NCBI GenBank assembly: GCA_937124545.1
Contig: CAKZKU010000155.1
Location: forward strand, 1 to 64,000
Length of the DNA stretch: 64,000 nucleotides
Reading direction: 5' to 3'
Source: an uncultured Microbacteriaceae bacterium
GTDB lineage: Bacteria > Actinomycetota > Actinomycetes > Actinomycetales > Microbacteriaceae
In this document: piece by piece, positions 52,654 to 60,918 of the stretch
How the letters are laid out: every line of letters starts with the position of its first letter
Numbering within the stretch: the stretch's first letter is position 1
Translations under genes and position numbers: made by a program
The notes under the pieces: model-generated
The model's input: only the letters and a program-made list of their open reading frames with translations
What the model was told of the DNA's origin: nothing
Database searches by the model: none

Positions 52654-53447
52654 GACGTCGACGCAGGATTCTGTGCGGCCCAGGACCGAGCTTTAGCTGC
52701 GACGCGGCGATCGTGCAGCCAGGCAATCCCCGCGGCCACAAAGTACAGCCCGACCATGGGGATGGCGAGAATGATCATGGACACCACGTCGGCCGCGGGT
52801 GTAGCGAGAGCCGTGAAGAGCGCGATGATGACAATCGCCCACCGCCAACCCTTGATGATGGATTGTGCGCTGAGGACCCCGATGAAATTCAGTAGAACCA
52901 GGAATACGGGGAGGACAAAACCCACTCCGATCGCAAGGACAAATTTCAGCGAAAAGTCTAGATAAACCTTGGCGGTCAGCAGGGTCGCACTGTCTTCGGG
53001 CGCAAAGCTCGTGAGCAGTGTGACGACGTTGGGCATAATCCACCAGCCCATCGCCACCCCGGAAAAAAACAAAGGGATGGACGCTGCCAGAAAACCGAGT
53101 GCGTAACGCTTTTCTTGGCGCAGTAGGGCCGGGACAAAAAACGCCCACACCTGATAGAGCCAGATGGGGGCGGACATCACAATTCCCAACACCAGGGCGA
53201 TGGCAATCTTGGTGTCGAAGGCCTCGGTGACCGAGGTGTAGTTGATTTCCGCGTTTCGGTTGCGCTCTTGGGCGATTTCCAGCACAGGGTTGCTCAACTG
53301 CGCCCACACGATATCGGCAAGAAACCAACCGCCGACGGCAGCTAACAGAATAGAAATACCGATAATGCCCAGACGCCGTCGAAGCTCAACGAGGTGCTGC
53401 CCGAGGGACATTCGCCCCTCCGGGGAGCGATGGCGACGCTCCGCCAC
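52650..53447 (-). CDS. tatC: Twin-arginine translocase subunit TatC
   Basis: The 265-residue, six-helix protein has the TatC N-terminal signature LGQHLVELRRRLG and FYQVWAFFVPAL-type helix 2 (spelled LYQVWAFFVPAL). With TatA it exports folded proteins such as QcrA's Rieske domain. GTG at 53447 lies two bases after tatA; ATG at 53411 is a possible shorter start. Confidence 0.94.
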   Translation of the reverse strand: MAERRHRSPEGRMSLGQHLVELRRRLGIIGISILLAAVGGWFLADIVWAQLSNPVLEIAQERNRNAEINYTSVTEAFDTKIAIALVLGIVMSAPIWLYQVWAFFVPALLRQEKRYALGFLAASIPLFFSGVAMGWWIMPNVVTLLTSFAPEDSATLLTAKVYLDFSLKFVLAIGVGFVLPVFLVLLNFIGVLSAQSIIKGWRWAIVIIALFTALATPAADVVSMIILAIPMVGLYFVAAGIAWLHDRRVAAKARSWAAQNPASTS

Positions 53448-53449
53448 AA

Positions 53450-53653
53450 CTACTTCTTAGAAGATTCAGAACCTTCGGAGCTTGCGGGACTGTCCGACTC
53501 CCCTGAATCAGATCCGGGACGCACTTCGCTCTTGAAGATTTTGAGAGACTGCCCCAGGCTTTTCGCGAGGCCTGGCAACTTGGGTGCACCAAACAACAGC
53601 AAGACAACGACAATGAGGACGAGACCCGTCCAGCCGCCAAGATTTCCCGACAC
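53450..53653 (-). CDS. tatA: Twin-arginine translocase subunit TatA
   Basis: The 67-residue protein has a membrane helix (WTGLVLIVVVLLLFGAPKLP), the FG hinge, an amphipathic helix (LAKSLGQSLKIFKSEV), and a Ser/Glu-rich tail. GTG at 53653 follows AAAGGG; longer frames upstream lack family features. It forms the Tat pore with TatC. Confidence 0.93.
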   Translation of the reverse strand: MSGNLGGWTGLVLIVVVLLLFGAPKLPGLAKSLGQSLKIFKSEVRPGSDSGESDSPASSEGSESSKK

Positions 53654-53702
53654 GGTATGCCCTTTCGTCGTGGTTTCCCCACTGTACCAGGGGGCCAGGC
53701 GT

Positions 53703-54683
53703 TTATTCCTGGTAGGCGGCCAGTGCTTTTTCCGCAAAACTGTGGACCGCACCAACCGCAGACGGTGGGCCCATCACCGTGACCAAGCCGGGGAAGCTCG
53801 CCACAAAGCGCGTCAGCGAACCGTAGTGAGCAAACGGCACCTCGAGAGTCATCGTGTCTTGCCCGGATGGTGCCCTAAAGCCCCGCGGCAAATAGTCGGC
53901 AATCAGCGGGAGAGCCTCGCTCGCACATTCCAGCGTCACGATCACGTCATCGGCACTTGGCTCAAAAAGATTCTCGGTGAAAGAGGTTGAAACGTCGTCA
54001 TGGATTTCTTGCGCAGTGGGCCCCACAGTGACGTTGTCCATGTGATCCACGCGAAAGGTTCGCAGTGCCATCCGGGTATGGCAATAGGCGCGGACGTACC
54101 ACAGGCTGTCTCTCGATTCGAGCCGGAGAGGATCAATCCGTCGCTCCGCGGACTCTCCACGCTTGTTGTGATACGTCATGGTCACCGACAGGGAACGGTC
54201 AATGGCCTCACCGAGTGCTTCCAGTCTTTTCTCCGCAGCGGCATTGACCACGCGGAGTCGATCGTTGGCGCCGGGAGCGCTTCCGGCTCGCAACTTGTCG
54301 GTCAGCTGCTGCACGTCGGTTCGGCCGGCGTAGGCGGGGTGAACCGCCAAATACTGCAATCCAGCAATGAGAGCGGACGCCTCTTTGGCGGAAAACTGGG
54401 GTTTGTGATCGAGCGCCACGGTGTTCCAGAAAGTGATTCGACCCTCAGACTCAAACAGGTCCCAATCGATGTCAAACAAATCCAGGTGCGAGTATGCACG
54501 GCTGTCCCCGGGAACACCGGCACAGGCGATGAGCTCCACAGCGCGCACAATGTCGGCCTCGGCGCGCTGAAAATGTGCGGCTGCTTCCGAGACCGACACC
54601 TCTGTTCGGTCGAGGACATAGGGGACCAGAGACAGCAACAACATCAGGTTGTCGCTGGCCGGCGTGAGTCCCTTAGCGGCCAT
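53703..54683 (-). CDS. pafC: WYL-domain regulator PafC
   Basis: The 326-residue protein has an N-terminal winged-helix region, a middle helical part, a WYL domain around SLWYVRAYCHTRMALRTF, and the C-terminal WCX extension. PafB and PafC form a dimer controlling the RecA-independent DNA-damage response in mycobacteria. ATG at 54683 overlaps the pafB end by eleven bases. Confidence 0.9.
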   Translation of the reverse strand: MAAKGLTPASDNLMLLLSLVPYVLDRTEVSVSEAAAHFQRAEADIVRAVELIACAGVPGDSRAYSHLDLFDIDWDLFESEGRITFWNTVALDHKPQFSAKEASALIAGLQYLAVHPAYAGRTDVQQLTDKLRAGSAPGANDRLRVVNAAAEKRLEALGEAIDRSLSVTMTYHNKRGESAERRIDPLRLESRDSLWYVRAYCHTRMALRTFRVDHMDNVTVGPTAQEIHDDVSTSFTENLFEPSADDVIVTLECASEALPLIADYLPRGFRAPSGQDTMTLEVPFAHYGSLTRFVASFPGLVTVMGPPSAVGAVHSFAEKALAAYQE

Positions 54684-55662
54684 GACGACCCACCAGTTCG
54701 GCCAGGTTGCAAGTGACTCTCTCGCGAAGCTCTGGCGGGCCGTTGACGACAACATCGTGGCCATACGAGGTGATTTCATCAGCAAAGATTGCCAAATCGG
54801 TGTAGTGAACCATCACTTGCGTGCCCTCCACGCTGCTGTCTGGGCGGGCGGCCAGAACGCTCCAAGCCTCCGAGTGGGGAGTGATGGTGAGATCTGCCCG
54901 CTGACGCGAATAGACGTCCTGGAGGGCTCCCACCGCCTCTTCGGTGACACGATCGGGCGCTGGCGTTACCTCTACGTTGGAGAAGGACACCGAGGAGACA
55001 ATGCGACGCAAAAGAAATGTCTTTGCCTGGGAGCTGGCTGGTTCGTAGGCGTACACATGCCACCGACCCTCATGACTGACCAGCGCCCACGGTGAGACAC
55101 TGCGTTTGGTCGCCTGGGACTCCCCCGGTTTCAGGTAACTAAAGCTAATCGCGCGCCCTTCGTCGATGGCGTCGCGAATTTTTTGAAGTGCGGGGTCCCG
55201 GGTAGAAATCACCGGCGCCGACACCATCAAGGATTCCGACACACTGACCCCAAAACTGGCGAGCTTCATTTGGGCCACTCGCGATTCCACCGAGAGGGTT
55301 CCCTCGCGCCAGAGTGCCGCCGAGAGGTTGAGGAGGGCAACGTCAGTCGGGGAAAACTCGACGCCGTCGGGTAAATCGTAGGAACCCTTCGGGATCCGAT
55401 ACGTGGTGAAACGGTTGTTCACATCCTCGGAGGCGGGGATGGATACTTCCAGGGGGATTCCCAGCTCCCGGAGCGCATCTTTATCCCGCTCGAAGCGACG
55501 GTTAAGCGAATCTTCGCTGGTTTCTGACCGATCGGAGTCCGCATAGCCGCGCACGCTGCCAAGGATTTGATCTTTGGTGAGCCCGTAGGAGCTCGACATC
55601 AGGGCAAGAATGAGATGAAAAAGCCGATCCTCGGGTTGAATCGACGGGCTTTTCTCGCTCAC
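54673..55662 (-). CDS. pafB: WYL-domain regulator PafB
   Basis: The 329-residue paralogue of PafC begins with a helix-turn-helix (MSSSYGLTKDQIL, RRFERDKDALRELG) and has a WYL domain at WALVSHEGRWHVYAYEP. It is co-transcribed with pafC. In most actinobacteria the pup/proteasome genes lie just upstream. Here an FKBP gene and trmI take that place. GTG start. Confidence 0.9.
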   Translation of the reverse strand: MSEKSPSIQPEDRLFHLILALMSSSYGLTKDQILGSVRGYADSDRSETSEDSLNRRFERDKDALRELGIPLEVSIPASEDVNNRFTTYRIPKGSYDLPDGVEFSPTDVALLNLSAALWREGTLSVESRVAQMKLASFGVSVSESLMVSAPVISTRDPALQKIRDAIDEGRAISFSYLKPGESQATKRSVSPWALVSHEGRWHVYAYEPASSQAKTFLLRRIVSSVSFSNVEVTPAPDRVTEEAVGALQDVYSRQRADLTITPHSEAWSVLAARPDSSVEGTQVMVHYTDLAIFADEITSYGHDVVVNGPPELRERVTCNLAELVGRHGR

Positions 55663-55696
55663 GTCGCCATCCTAGAGCGCGAGAGGGGCGAAACCG

Positions 55697-56689
55697 CTAG
55701 TTATTCACGCCCAGGATGTCGAGGACGTACACCAGCGTTGCTTCGCTGGGGACACCTGGCGGGGTTGATCCCTCGGGATAACCCAGGCTTGGCGGAATAG
55801 ACACCAGCACCTGTGAGCCCACCGGGAGACCCACCAACGCTGTGGCAAGGCCGGGTATGACACCAACCCCGTCTGCAGCACTCGTGAGATCGGTGGCCAC
55901 AAGTGACAGCGGCACACCCTGGTCAAACGAGGAAATGAAGACGCTGCGGGTTTCCCACACGAAGCCCGTCAGGTGGGCGGTGACAAAGCCGCCCTCGGCA
56001 ATAGTTTCACCCTCGCCCTGTTTGAGCACGGAGACCCGCAATTCCTCCGGAATGGGAGCGTTGGGGAAGGTCAACCCGTGGTGACCACTCGGCGCCTGCG
56101 AGAGAGTGGGAAGCCCGGATTGTGGAAGCCTCGCATCACCGGTCGCGCTGCCCGGATACGTGTCGCGAACATCCACCACGACGGCGATGGTTGAATCGAG
56201 CTGCAGGTAATCATCCTCACCAATCGGTCCGAACACGTCGCCTACCGTGGACGTGACAACGACCGTGGCCCCCGGTTTTTGGCATTCGAGTACTTCGCCG
56301 AAGAACTCGGGAACAATACCCGCTACAGGTCGACGAACCGGGTTGCCCTCCTGATAGCTCGACGCCGTGAGGAAAGCCTCATCGGACCCAACAAAGACAG
56401 AAACATCAAAATCAACAAAACCGCCCGCTTGCGCTGGCTGACCGCTACCTTCGGTCAGAACCGTGAGTTGTCGACCGTCGGTGACTAAAGGTGTGGGGAA
56501 ACTGACGTCCGGGACGCCGTTACCTTCGCCCGACACGGAGACGAGATTCGAAGTGGTTCCCGAGCTGAGCGGCAGTGCGCACTCTTCCCCGGCGTTAACA
56601 GCGGAGACCGCAACGATGCCTACTCCCCCGCCGACCAGCGCAACGGCTGAGGCGAGACCGAGAAGACGAGGCAGAGTGAAAAGAGGCAT
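55697..56689 (-). CDS. Exported FKBP-type peptidyl-prolyl isomerase
   Basis: The 330-residue protein has an N-terminal signal sequence (about 5-30) without a clear lipobox, a first degenerate FKBP-like domain (about 70-165), and a second, better FKBP domain. The second has VIPGLATALVGLPVGSQVLVSIPP and LGYPE, as in the active-site loop. It should aid folding of exported proteins. FKBP genes also neighbour pafB in other Microbacteriaceae, to my recollection. Confidence 0.85.
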   Translation of the reverse strand: MPLFTLPRLLGLASAVALVGGGVGIVAVSAVNAGEECALPLSSGTTSNLVSVSGEGNGVPDVSFPTPLVTDGRQLTVLTEGSGQPAQAGGFVDFDVSVFVGSDEAFLTASSYQEGNPVRRPVAGIVPEFFGEVLECQKPGATVVVTSTVGDVFGPIGEDDYLQLDSTIAVVVDVRDTYPGSATGDARLPQSGLPTLSQAPSGHHGLTFPNAPIPEELRVSVLKQGEGETIAEGGFVTAHLTGFVWETRSVFISSFDQGVPLSLVATDLTSAADGVGVIPGLATALVGLPVGSQVLVSIPPSLGYPEGSTPPGVPSEATLVYVLDILGVNN

Positions 56690-56698
56690 GTGCCAATT

Positions 56699-57685
56699 CT
56701 ACGGGAGGTCGGTTGAGGAGGCTTTGCGAGACCGGTCTGCCCGAGCTTGCGCTTGCCGAACAGTTTGTCGGATCTTTTTGTCGCTGCCGTGACGCTGCCC
56801 GGTTGCCCCGGGAGTCCACTGTTCGATGTCCTCATCCGAGTACTCCGGCTTCGCTTGACGCCTCTTTGTTTCGGGCAACACGGCGCCGGGGGCAAGAAGC
56901 CTCGCGGTCATGACAAACCCGGTGTGGCCAATCATGCGGTGCTCGGGCCTGACCGCCAAGCCCTCCACGTGCCAGGGGCGAATGAGAACTTCCTCTGCCT
57001 GGGGCTCGGTATATCGACCGGACACCCGGAAGGCTTCCACAACCCGTGAGAGTTGGGTGACGGTAGCCACATAGACCGTCACAACTCCCCCGGGAATCAG
57101 TGCGTGGGACACGGCGTCAACACATTCCCACGGCGCCAACATGTCGAGGACCACCCGATCAACGCTGCCCGCTTCGCGCTCGAGAGCGCGCTGCTGAAAA
57201 TCACCGATGAGGCACTCCCACCGAGCCGGTGATTCGCCCAAGAAGGTCGCCACATTGGCCGCGGCGATTTCGGCGAACTCTTCGCGCCGCTCGATGGAAA
57301 TAAGCTGACCGCTCTCCCCGACCGCCCGCAACAGGGACAAGGTCAAGGAGCCAGAGCCGACACCCGCCTCCATCACGGTATGCCCGGGCGCCACGTCAGC
57401 GATGGCGACGATGTGGGCAGCGTCCTTCGGGTAAATGATCGCGGCACCGCGCGCCATGGAGAGGACAAAATCGCCGAGTAACGGGCGAAGTGCCAGGTAG
57501 GCCACTCCCGCATCGCTGGTGACAACGGAGCCCTCCGGGGATCCGATTAGGTCATCGTGGGCGATCACCCCTTTGTGCGTGTGAAACTGTCCCCCGGTTT
57601 CCAGAGTGATGGTGTGGAGCGTGCTTTTCGGGCCCCGAAGCTGGACGTGATCACCCTCGACGAAGTCACCTCGTGCCGGGTTCAT
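56699..57685 (-). CDS. trmI: tRNA (adenine(58)-N1)-methyltransferase
   Basis: The 328-residue class I methyltransferase has an N-terminal beta domain with the SAM motif GVGSGSLTLSLL near residue 110, and DRVVLDML as motif IV. It resembles mycobacterial Rv2118c, which methylates A58 of tRNA. An unusually charged C-terminal tail of about 60 residues (PETKRRQ, KIRQTVRQAQARADRSRK) may bind RNA. ATG overlaps the HAD stop. In mycobacteria this gene heads the proteasome region. Confidence 0.9.
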   Translation of the reverse strand: MNPARGDFVEGDHVQLRGPKSTLHTITLETGGQFHTHKGVIAHDDLIGSPEGSVVTSDAGVAYLALRPLLGDFVLSMARGAAIIYPKDAAHIVAIADVAPGHTVMEAGVGSGSLTLSLLRAVGESGQLISIERREEFAEIAAANVATFLGESPARWECLIGDFQQRALEREAGSVDRVVLDMLAPWECVDAVSHALIPGGVVTVYVATVTQLSRVVEAFRVSGRYTEPQAEEVLIRPWHVEGLAVRPEHRMIGHTGFVMTARLLAPGAVLPETKRRQAKPEYSDEDIEQWTPGATGQRHGSDKKIRQTVRQAQARADRSRKASSTDLP

Positions 57686-58365
57686 GCTGCGCTCCGGTGT
57701 CGGCCAAAAGCTTCGCGAAGATCATTAAGGCCGGTTCCCGCCATTGATTCCCATTGTTCGTGGGTGGATCCCTGCGGAATTTCAACGTGGAGGGGAATTC
57801 CAATCGTGATGGAACCGGCCGAAAACGCGCTCGCTGCACCGTAACTCGAATCCTCGAACGACAGAGTGTCGGAGATATCGACTCCAATGGCAGCAGCCCC
57901 CGCTAAATAAGCTTCGGGGTCCGGTTTGGGTCGTTCCACGTCGTCGGCAGAAATGATTGCGCTAAAAACCTTCTGGCCCAGTTCGCGATCGAGTGCAGCC
58001 GAGACCGCTCGAGCATTAAGGCCGATTGACATCGTGACAAGAGCCATCGGCAGGCCGGCTTGGAGTATCTCCGCCATGAGCTCACGCGCGCCTGGGCGCC
58101 ACGGGACAGACTCGGAAATCTGTTCGCGAACGCGTGCCGAAAGCTTGTCGATGATGACCTCGTGCTCGAGCTCAACACCCGCCGAGATCAGCAGACTTGC
58201 CGAGTTCCACAACCCCGAGCCCACGAGGGCATAGGCCTGCTGTTCTCCCCAGGTTCCCCCGAAGCTTTCCACCAGTTCTCGCTCGGCCCGCATCCAGTAC
58301 GGCTCGGAATCGATGATGGTGCCATCCATGTCGAAAAGAACGCCGCGTAGCTGAGAGGAGGTCAC
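57682..58365 (-). CDS. HAD-superfamily phosphatase/phosphoglucomutase-like hydrolase
   Basis: The 227-residue protein has the catalytic DMDGTIIDSE motif near residue 12, a helical cap, VTMS, and ADDVERPKPDPEAYL, then EDSSYGAASA. These are HAD motifs I, II, III and IV of subfamily IA. It resembles phosphatases and beta-phosphoglucomutase-like proteins; the substrate is not predictable. GTG start, stop overlapping trmI. Confidence 0.88.
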   Translation of the reverse strand: MTSSQLRGVLFDMDGTIIDSEPYWMRAERELVESFGGTWGEQQAYALVGSGLWNSASLLISAGVELEHEVIIDKLSARVREQISESVPWRPGARELMAEILQAGLPMALVTMSIGLNARAVSAALDRELGQKVFSAIISADDVERPKPDPEAYLAGAAAIGVDISDTLSFEDSSYGAASAFSAGSITIGIPLHVEIPQGSTHEQWESMAGTGLNDLREAFGRHRSAA

Positions 58366-58428
58366 GGGCGGTAAGTCTACTAGCGGGGTCGGGAAGAGTA
58401 GAGTGTGGCGAAAGAAACTGGAGGCTGC

Positions 58429-59283
58429 ATGACGCGTGTTCCCCTCAGCGACCCCGGCGCACTGCTGATCGTTGCTTTCGAAGGATGGAACGACGCGGGA
58501 GACTCAGCCACCACCGCCGCTCAAATGGTGGTGGATCAGAACGGTCACCAACCGGTCTTGGACATCGATCCCGAAGAATTTTTTGACTTCCACATCGCCC
58601 GGCCTGAAGTGGAGCACGACTCCGATGGTTCGCGGTATCTGGTGTGGCCAACCGTCACGCTCTATGCGCCAAGCCACGGAGATGAGGAATCACCCCTGGT
58701 GTTGTTGGGGCATGAACCCTCGCGCCTGTGGAAATCCTTTGCCTCACAAATGGTGGATCACGCGCTAAGCCGCGGTGTTGAAGCGATTGTCTTCCTCGGC
58801 GCCATGCTCGCGGATGTCCCCCACTCGCGACCTGTCAAAGTGACCGCCACCAGCGATGACCCGCTGATTCGGGAGCACTTCGATATCGAAAAATCCAGCT
58901 ACGAGGGCCCCGTGGGAGTGCTCACCGTGCTGTCGTTGGCCGCCCAGGAGGCCGGTATACCCGCGCTGCACCTGTGGGCGCATGTCCCTCACTACGTGCA
59001 CACCTCTCCCTCACCCAAGGTCACTCTGGCGTTGCTGGAGGAGCTCGAGCAGCGCGTGGGCATCGTCACGGACCGCGAGGACCTCGAGGGTGAAGCGAGA
59101 CGCTGGGAAGAGGGCATTGATGCGCTGGCTTCGGATGATGACGATATGAGCGCGTACATCGAAAGCCTCGAGAAAACGCGGGACGCTGCAGAAGCACCCG
59201 AAGCCAAAGGTGAGGCGATCGCCGAAGAATTTGAGAAGTACCTGCAAAGCAGACCCGACCGGCCAGGCTCTAACGAGAGCTAG
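58429..59283 (+). CDS. PAC2-family protein
   Basis: The 284-residue protein has a PAC2 core (LLIVAFEGWNDAGDSATTA, VFLGAMLADVPHSRPV, VPHYVH) and a C-terminal acidic coiled-coil tail. PAC2 resembles archaeal/eukaryal proteasome-assembly chaperones, but in actinobacteria its function is unknown and it occurs without proteasomes. ATG at 58429 is preceded by GGAGG. Its stop abuts the convergent uppP stop with no overlap. Confidence 0.88.
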   Translation: MTRVPLSDPGALLIVAFEGWNDAGDSATTAAQMVVDQNGHQPVLDIDPEEFFDFHIARPEVEHDSDGSRYLVWPTVTLYAPSHGDEESPLVLLGHEPSRLWKSFASQMVDHALSRGVEAIVFLGAMLADVPHSRPVKVTATSDDPLIREHFDIEKSSYEGPVGVLTVLSLAAQEAGIPALHLWAHVPHYVHTSPSPKVTLALLEELEQRVGIVTDREDLEGEARRWEEGIDALASDDDDMSAYIESLEKTRDAAEAPEAKGEAIAEEFEKYLQSRPDRPGSNES

Positions 59284-60138
59284 CTACAGCGGGGAGAGCA
59301 CTCCGGTGCCGAGCAGCACAAGGAGTAATGAACCCAGTGCCAGGCGGTATATGACAAACGGCAGGAAGCTTCGCGTGCTGATGTAGCGCATCAGCCACGC
59401 GATGACCGCCAAGCCCACCCCAAACGCGATGATGGTCGCCACCGCCGTCTCCACCAGGTTGAAGGGGCCCGCCTGGGCGCCCTCGCTCAAGGCTGTGGTG
59501 AGTTCGTACAGACCACTGCCCATAACTGCGGGAATGGCGAGCAAGAATGAGTAGCGCGTTGCTGAAACTCTGTCGTAGCCCAGGGTTCTTCCCATCGCAA
59601 TGGTGGCGCCCGATCGGGATACACCGGGCACTAGGGCCAATGCCTGGGCAAACCCGTACAGCAACCCGTGGGGCAGGGTCAGCGCCGACAGTTCGCGGTA
59701 TTTTTTGCCCCACAGGTCGGCTGCAGCCAGAATCAACCCGAACACGATCAACACCGTCGCCACGAGCCATAGCGAGCGAAACGTGCTGCGGATATATTCC
59801 TGCGCGGTGTAGCCAATTAGCACAATGGGAAGTGTCCCCACGATGATGAGCCAGCCCATCCTGGCGTCGCTTCGAGCGGAGGCTTCCGCGTTGGCCCACC
59901 AGGAGCGTCCCGCTAGCGAGCGGAACCAGGCCCCCAAAATGCGCCCAATATCTTTCGCAAAGTAGACGAGCACGGCGACTTCGGTACCAATCTGCGTGAT
60001 TGCGGTGAACGTGGCACCGGGGTCAGTAGCACTGGGGAGAAACTCCCCCACAATGCGCACGTGGGCGCTCGAAGAAATCGGAAGAAATTCGGTCAGACCC
60101 TGAACGATTCCTAACAGCATCGCCTCGAGAAGACCCAT
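59284..60138 (-). CDS. uppP: Undecaprenyl-diphosphatase
   Basis: The 284-residue membrane protein has GIVQGLTEFLPISSSAH and PGVSRSGATI, the two BacA/UppP signature motifs holding the catalytic Glu, Ser and Arg. It recycles undecaprenyl diphosphate to the monophosphate used by MraY. ATG at 60138. It shows that the lipid-carrier arm of wall synthesis is present. Confidence 0.95.
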   Translation of the reverse strand: MGLLEAMLLGIVQGLTEFLPISSSAHVRIVGEFLPSATDPGATFTAITQIGTEVAVLVYFAKDIGRILGAWFRSLAGRSWWANAEASARSDARMGWLIIVGTLPIVLIGYTAQEYIRSTFRSLWLVATVLIVFGLILAAADLWGKKYRELSALTLPHGLLYGFAQALALVPGVSRSGATIAMGRTLGYDRVSATRYSFLLAIPAVMGSGLYELTTALSEGAQAGPFNLVETAVATIIAFGVGLAVIAWLMRYISTRSFLPFVIYRLALGSLLLVLLGTGVLSPL

Positions 60139-60230
60139 GCCTCCACGCTAGTGGCACCAGCCCGATGGCAGGCAGACTTTAGTGGTAATGTCATCACTTG
60201 GCTCGCTCGTGAACTTAGACGGCGAACTGC

Positions 60231-60316
60231 GCGCGGATGGCGGAATTGGTAGACGCGCTAGCTTGAGGTGCTAGTGCCCGTATTAGGGCGTGGGGGTTCA
60301 AGTCCCCCTTCGCGCA
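60231..60316 (+). tRNA. tRNA-Leu, anticodon GAG
   Basis: The 86-base sequence folds as a type II tRNA. The acceptor stem GCGCGGA pairs with TTCGCGC plus discriminator A, and the D arm contains GGTAGACGC. The anticodon stem CTAGC/GCTAG has loop TTGAGGT, giving anticodon GAG; the variable arm is long and the T arm is GGGGGTTCAAGTCCCCC. The 3' CCA is not encoded (CAA follows). It reads CUU/CUC codons. Confidence 0.95.
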
Positions 60317-60343
60317 CAAAGGCAACACTGAGGTGTACGCCTC

Positions 60344-60380
60344 AAAAAACCCCCAGAAATTTGATTTCCGGGGGTTTTTT
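60344..60380 (+). terminator. Intrinsic terminator after tRNA-Leu
   Basis: AAAAAACCCCC pairs with GGGGGTTTTTT, extended inward by GAAAT/ATTTC across one mismatch. The stem is long and ends in a T run. It terminates the tRNA transcript. Confidence 0.9.
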
Positions 60381-60447
60381 GTTTCGACGAGGTCTCTGAG
60401 CTCTCGCGCCGGAATCTCAGCAGGCACGAACGCTACAGTTACCCATC

Positions 60448-60846
60448 ATGAAGACGTTGATGCCGGTAATTCTGCTGCTGGTGCCGGCGTTCGTGCTCTC
60501 AGGGTGCTCGCCCCAGGCTGTTGCCGAGCGGGTGTCTACGACCCAGGTCTGCGCGGAATCGGCGAATATTTTGCGAGAGATGCGGGAGATCGTGCTCTTG
60601 GCTGCGACAAATCCTGCGGGTGTGGCGACGTATGCAGAAAAGCTGGGCCAGTTAATCGATGAGTTTGACGCTCTCGATCCTCTCGAGCCGGGCCTCAAAG
60701 CTGCTCACACCAAAGTGTCAGCCTCGGTCAATGCGCTACTCGCCACTGTTGCTGACCCCAGTGCGTCGGCGCTTGCCGACGTGCCCACCCATATCGCTGA
60801 TGCACAGATCGGACTTGTGGAGTTCGTGGACGCGTGCGCTGGATAA
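60448..60846 (+). CDS. Small predicted lipoprotein, unknown function
   Basis: The 132-residue protein begins with a lipoprotein signal (FVLSGC, Cys near residue 20). The remainder is soluble and helix-rich (LGQLIDEFDALDPLEPGLKAAH). I do not recognise the family. It lies alone between the tRNA terminator and the aldehyde dehydrogenase gene, with GC more like the core genome than the genes that follow. Confidence 0.7.
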   Translation: MKTLMPVILLLVPAFVLSGCSPQAVAERVSTTQVCAESANILREMREIVLLAATNPAGVATYAEKLGQLIDEFDALDPLEPGLKAAHTKVSASVNALLATVADPSASALADVPTHIADAQIGLVEFVDACAG

Positions 60847-60906
60847 CCGCAGATTGCCGGCCCAAATCGACGAGCAATTTCAATTCGTCAAAAATGTTCT
60901 CTGGGC

Positions 60907-60912
60907 TAGGGT
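60907..60912 (+). promoter_or_regulatory. Candidate -10 for the aldehyde dehydrogenase, leaderless
   Basis: TAGGGT ends six bases before the ATG at 60919, and there is no ribosome site in TTTAAAT. The transcript probably starts at the ATG. Confidence 0.4.
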
Positions 60913-60918
60913 TTAAAT

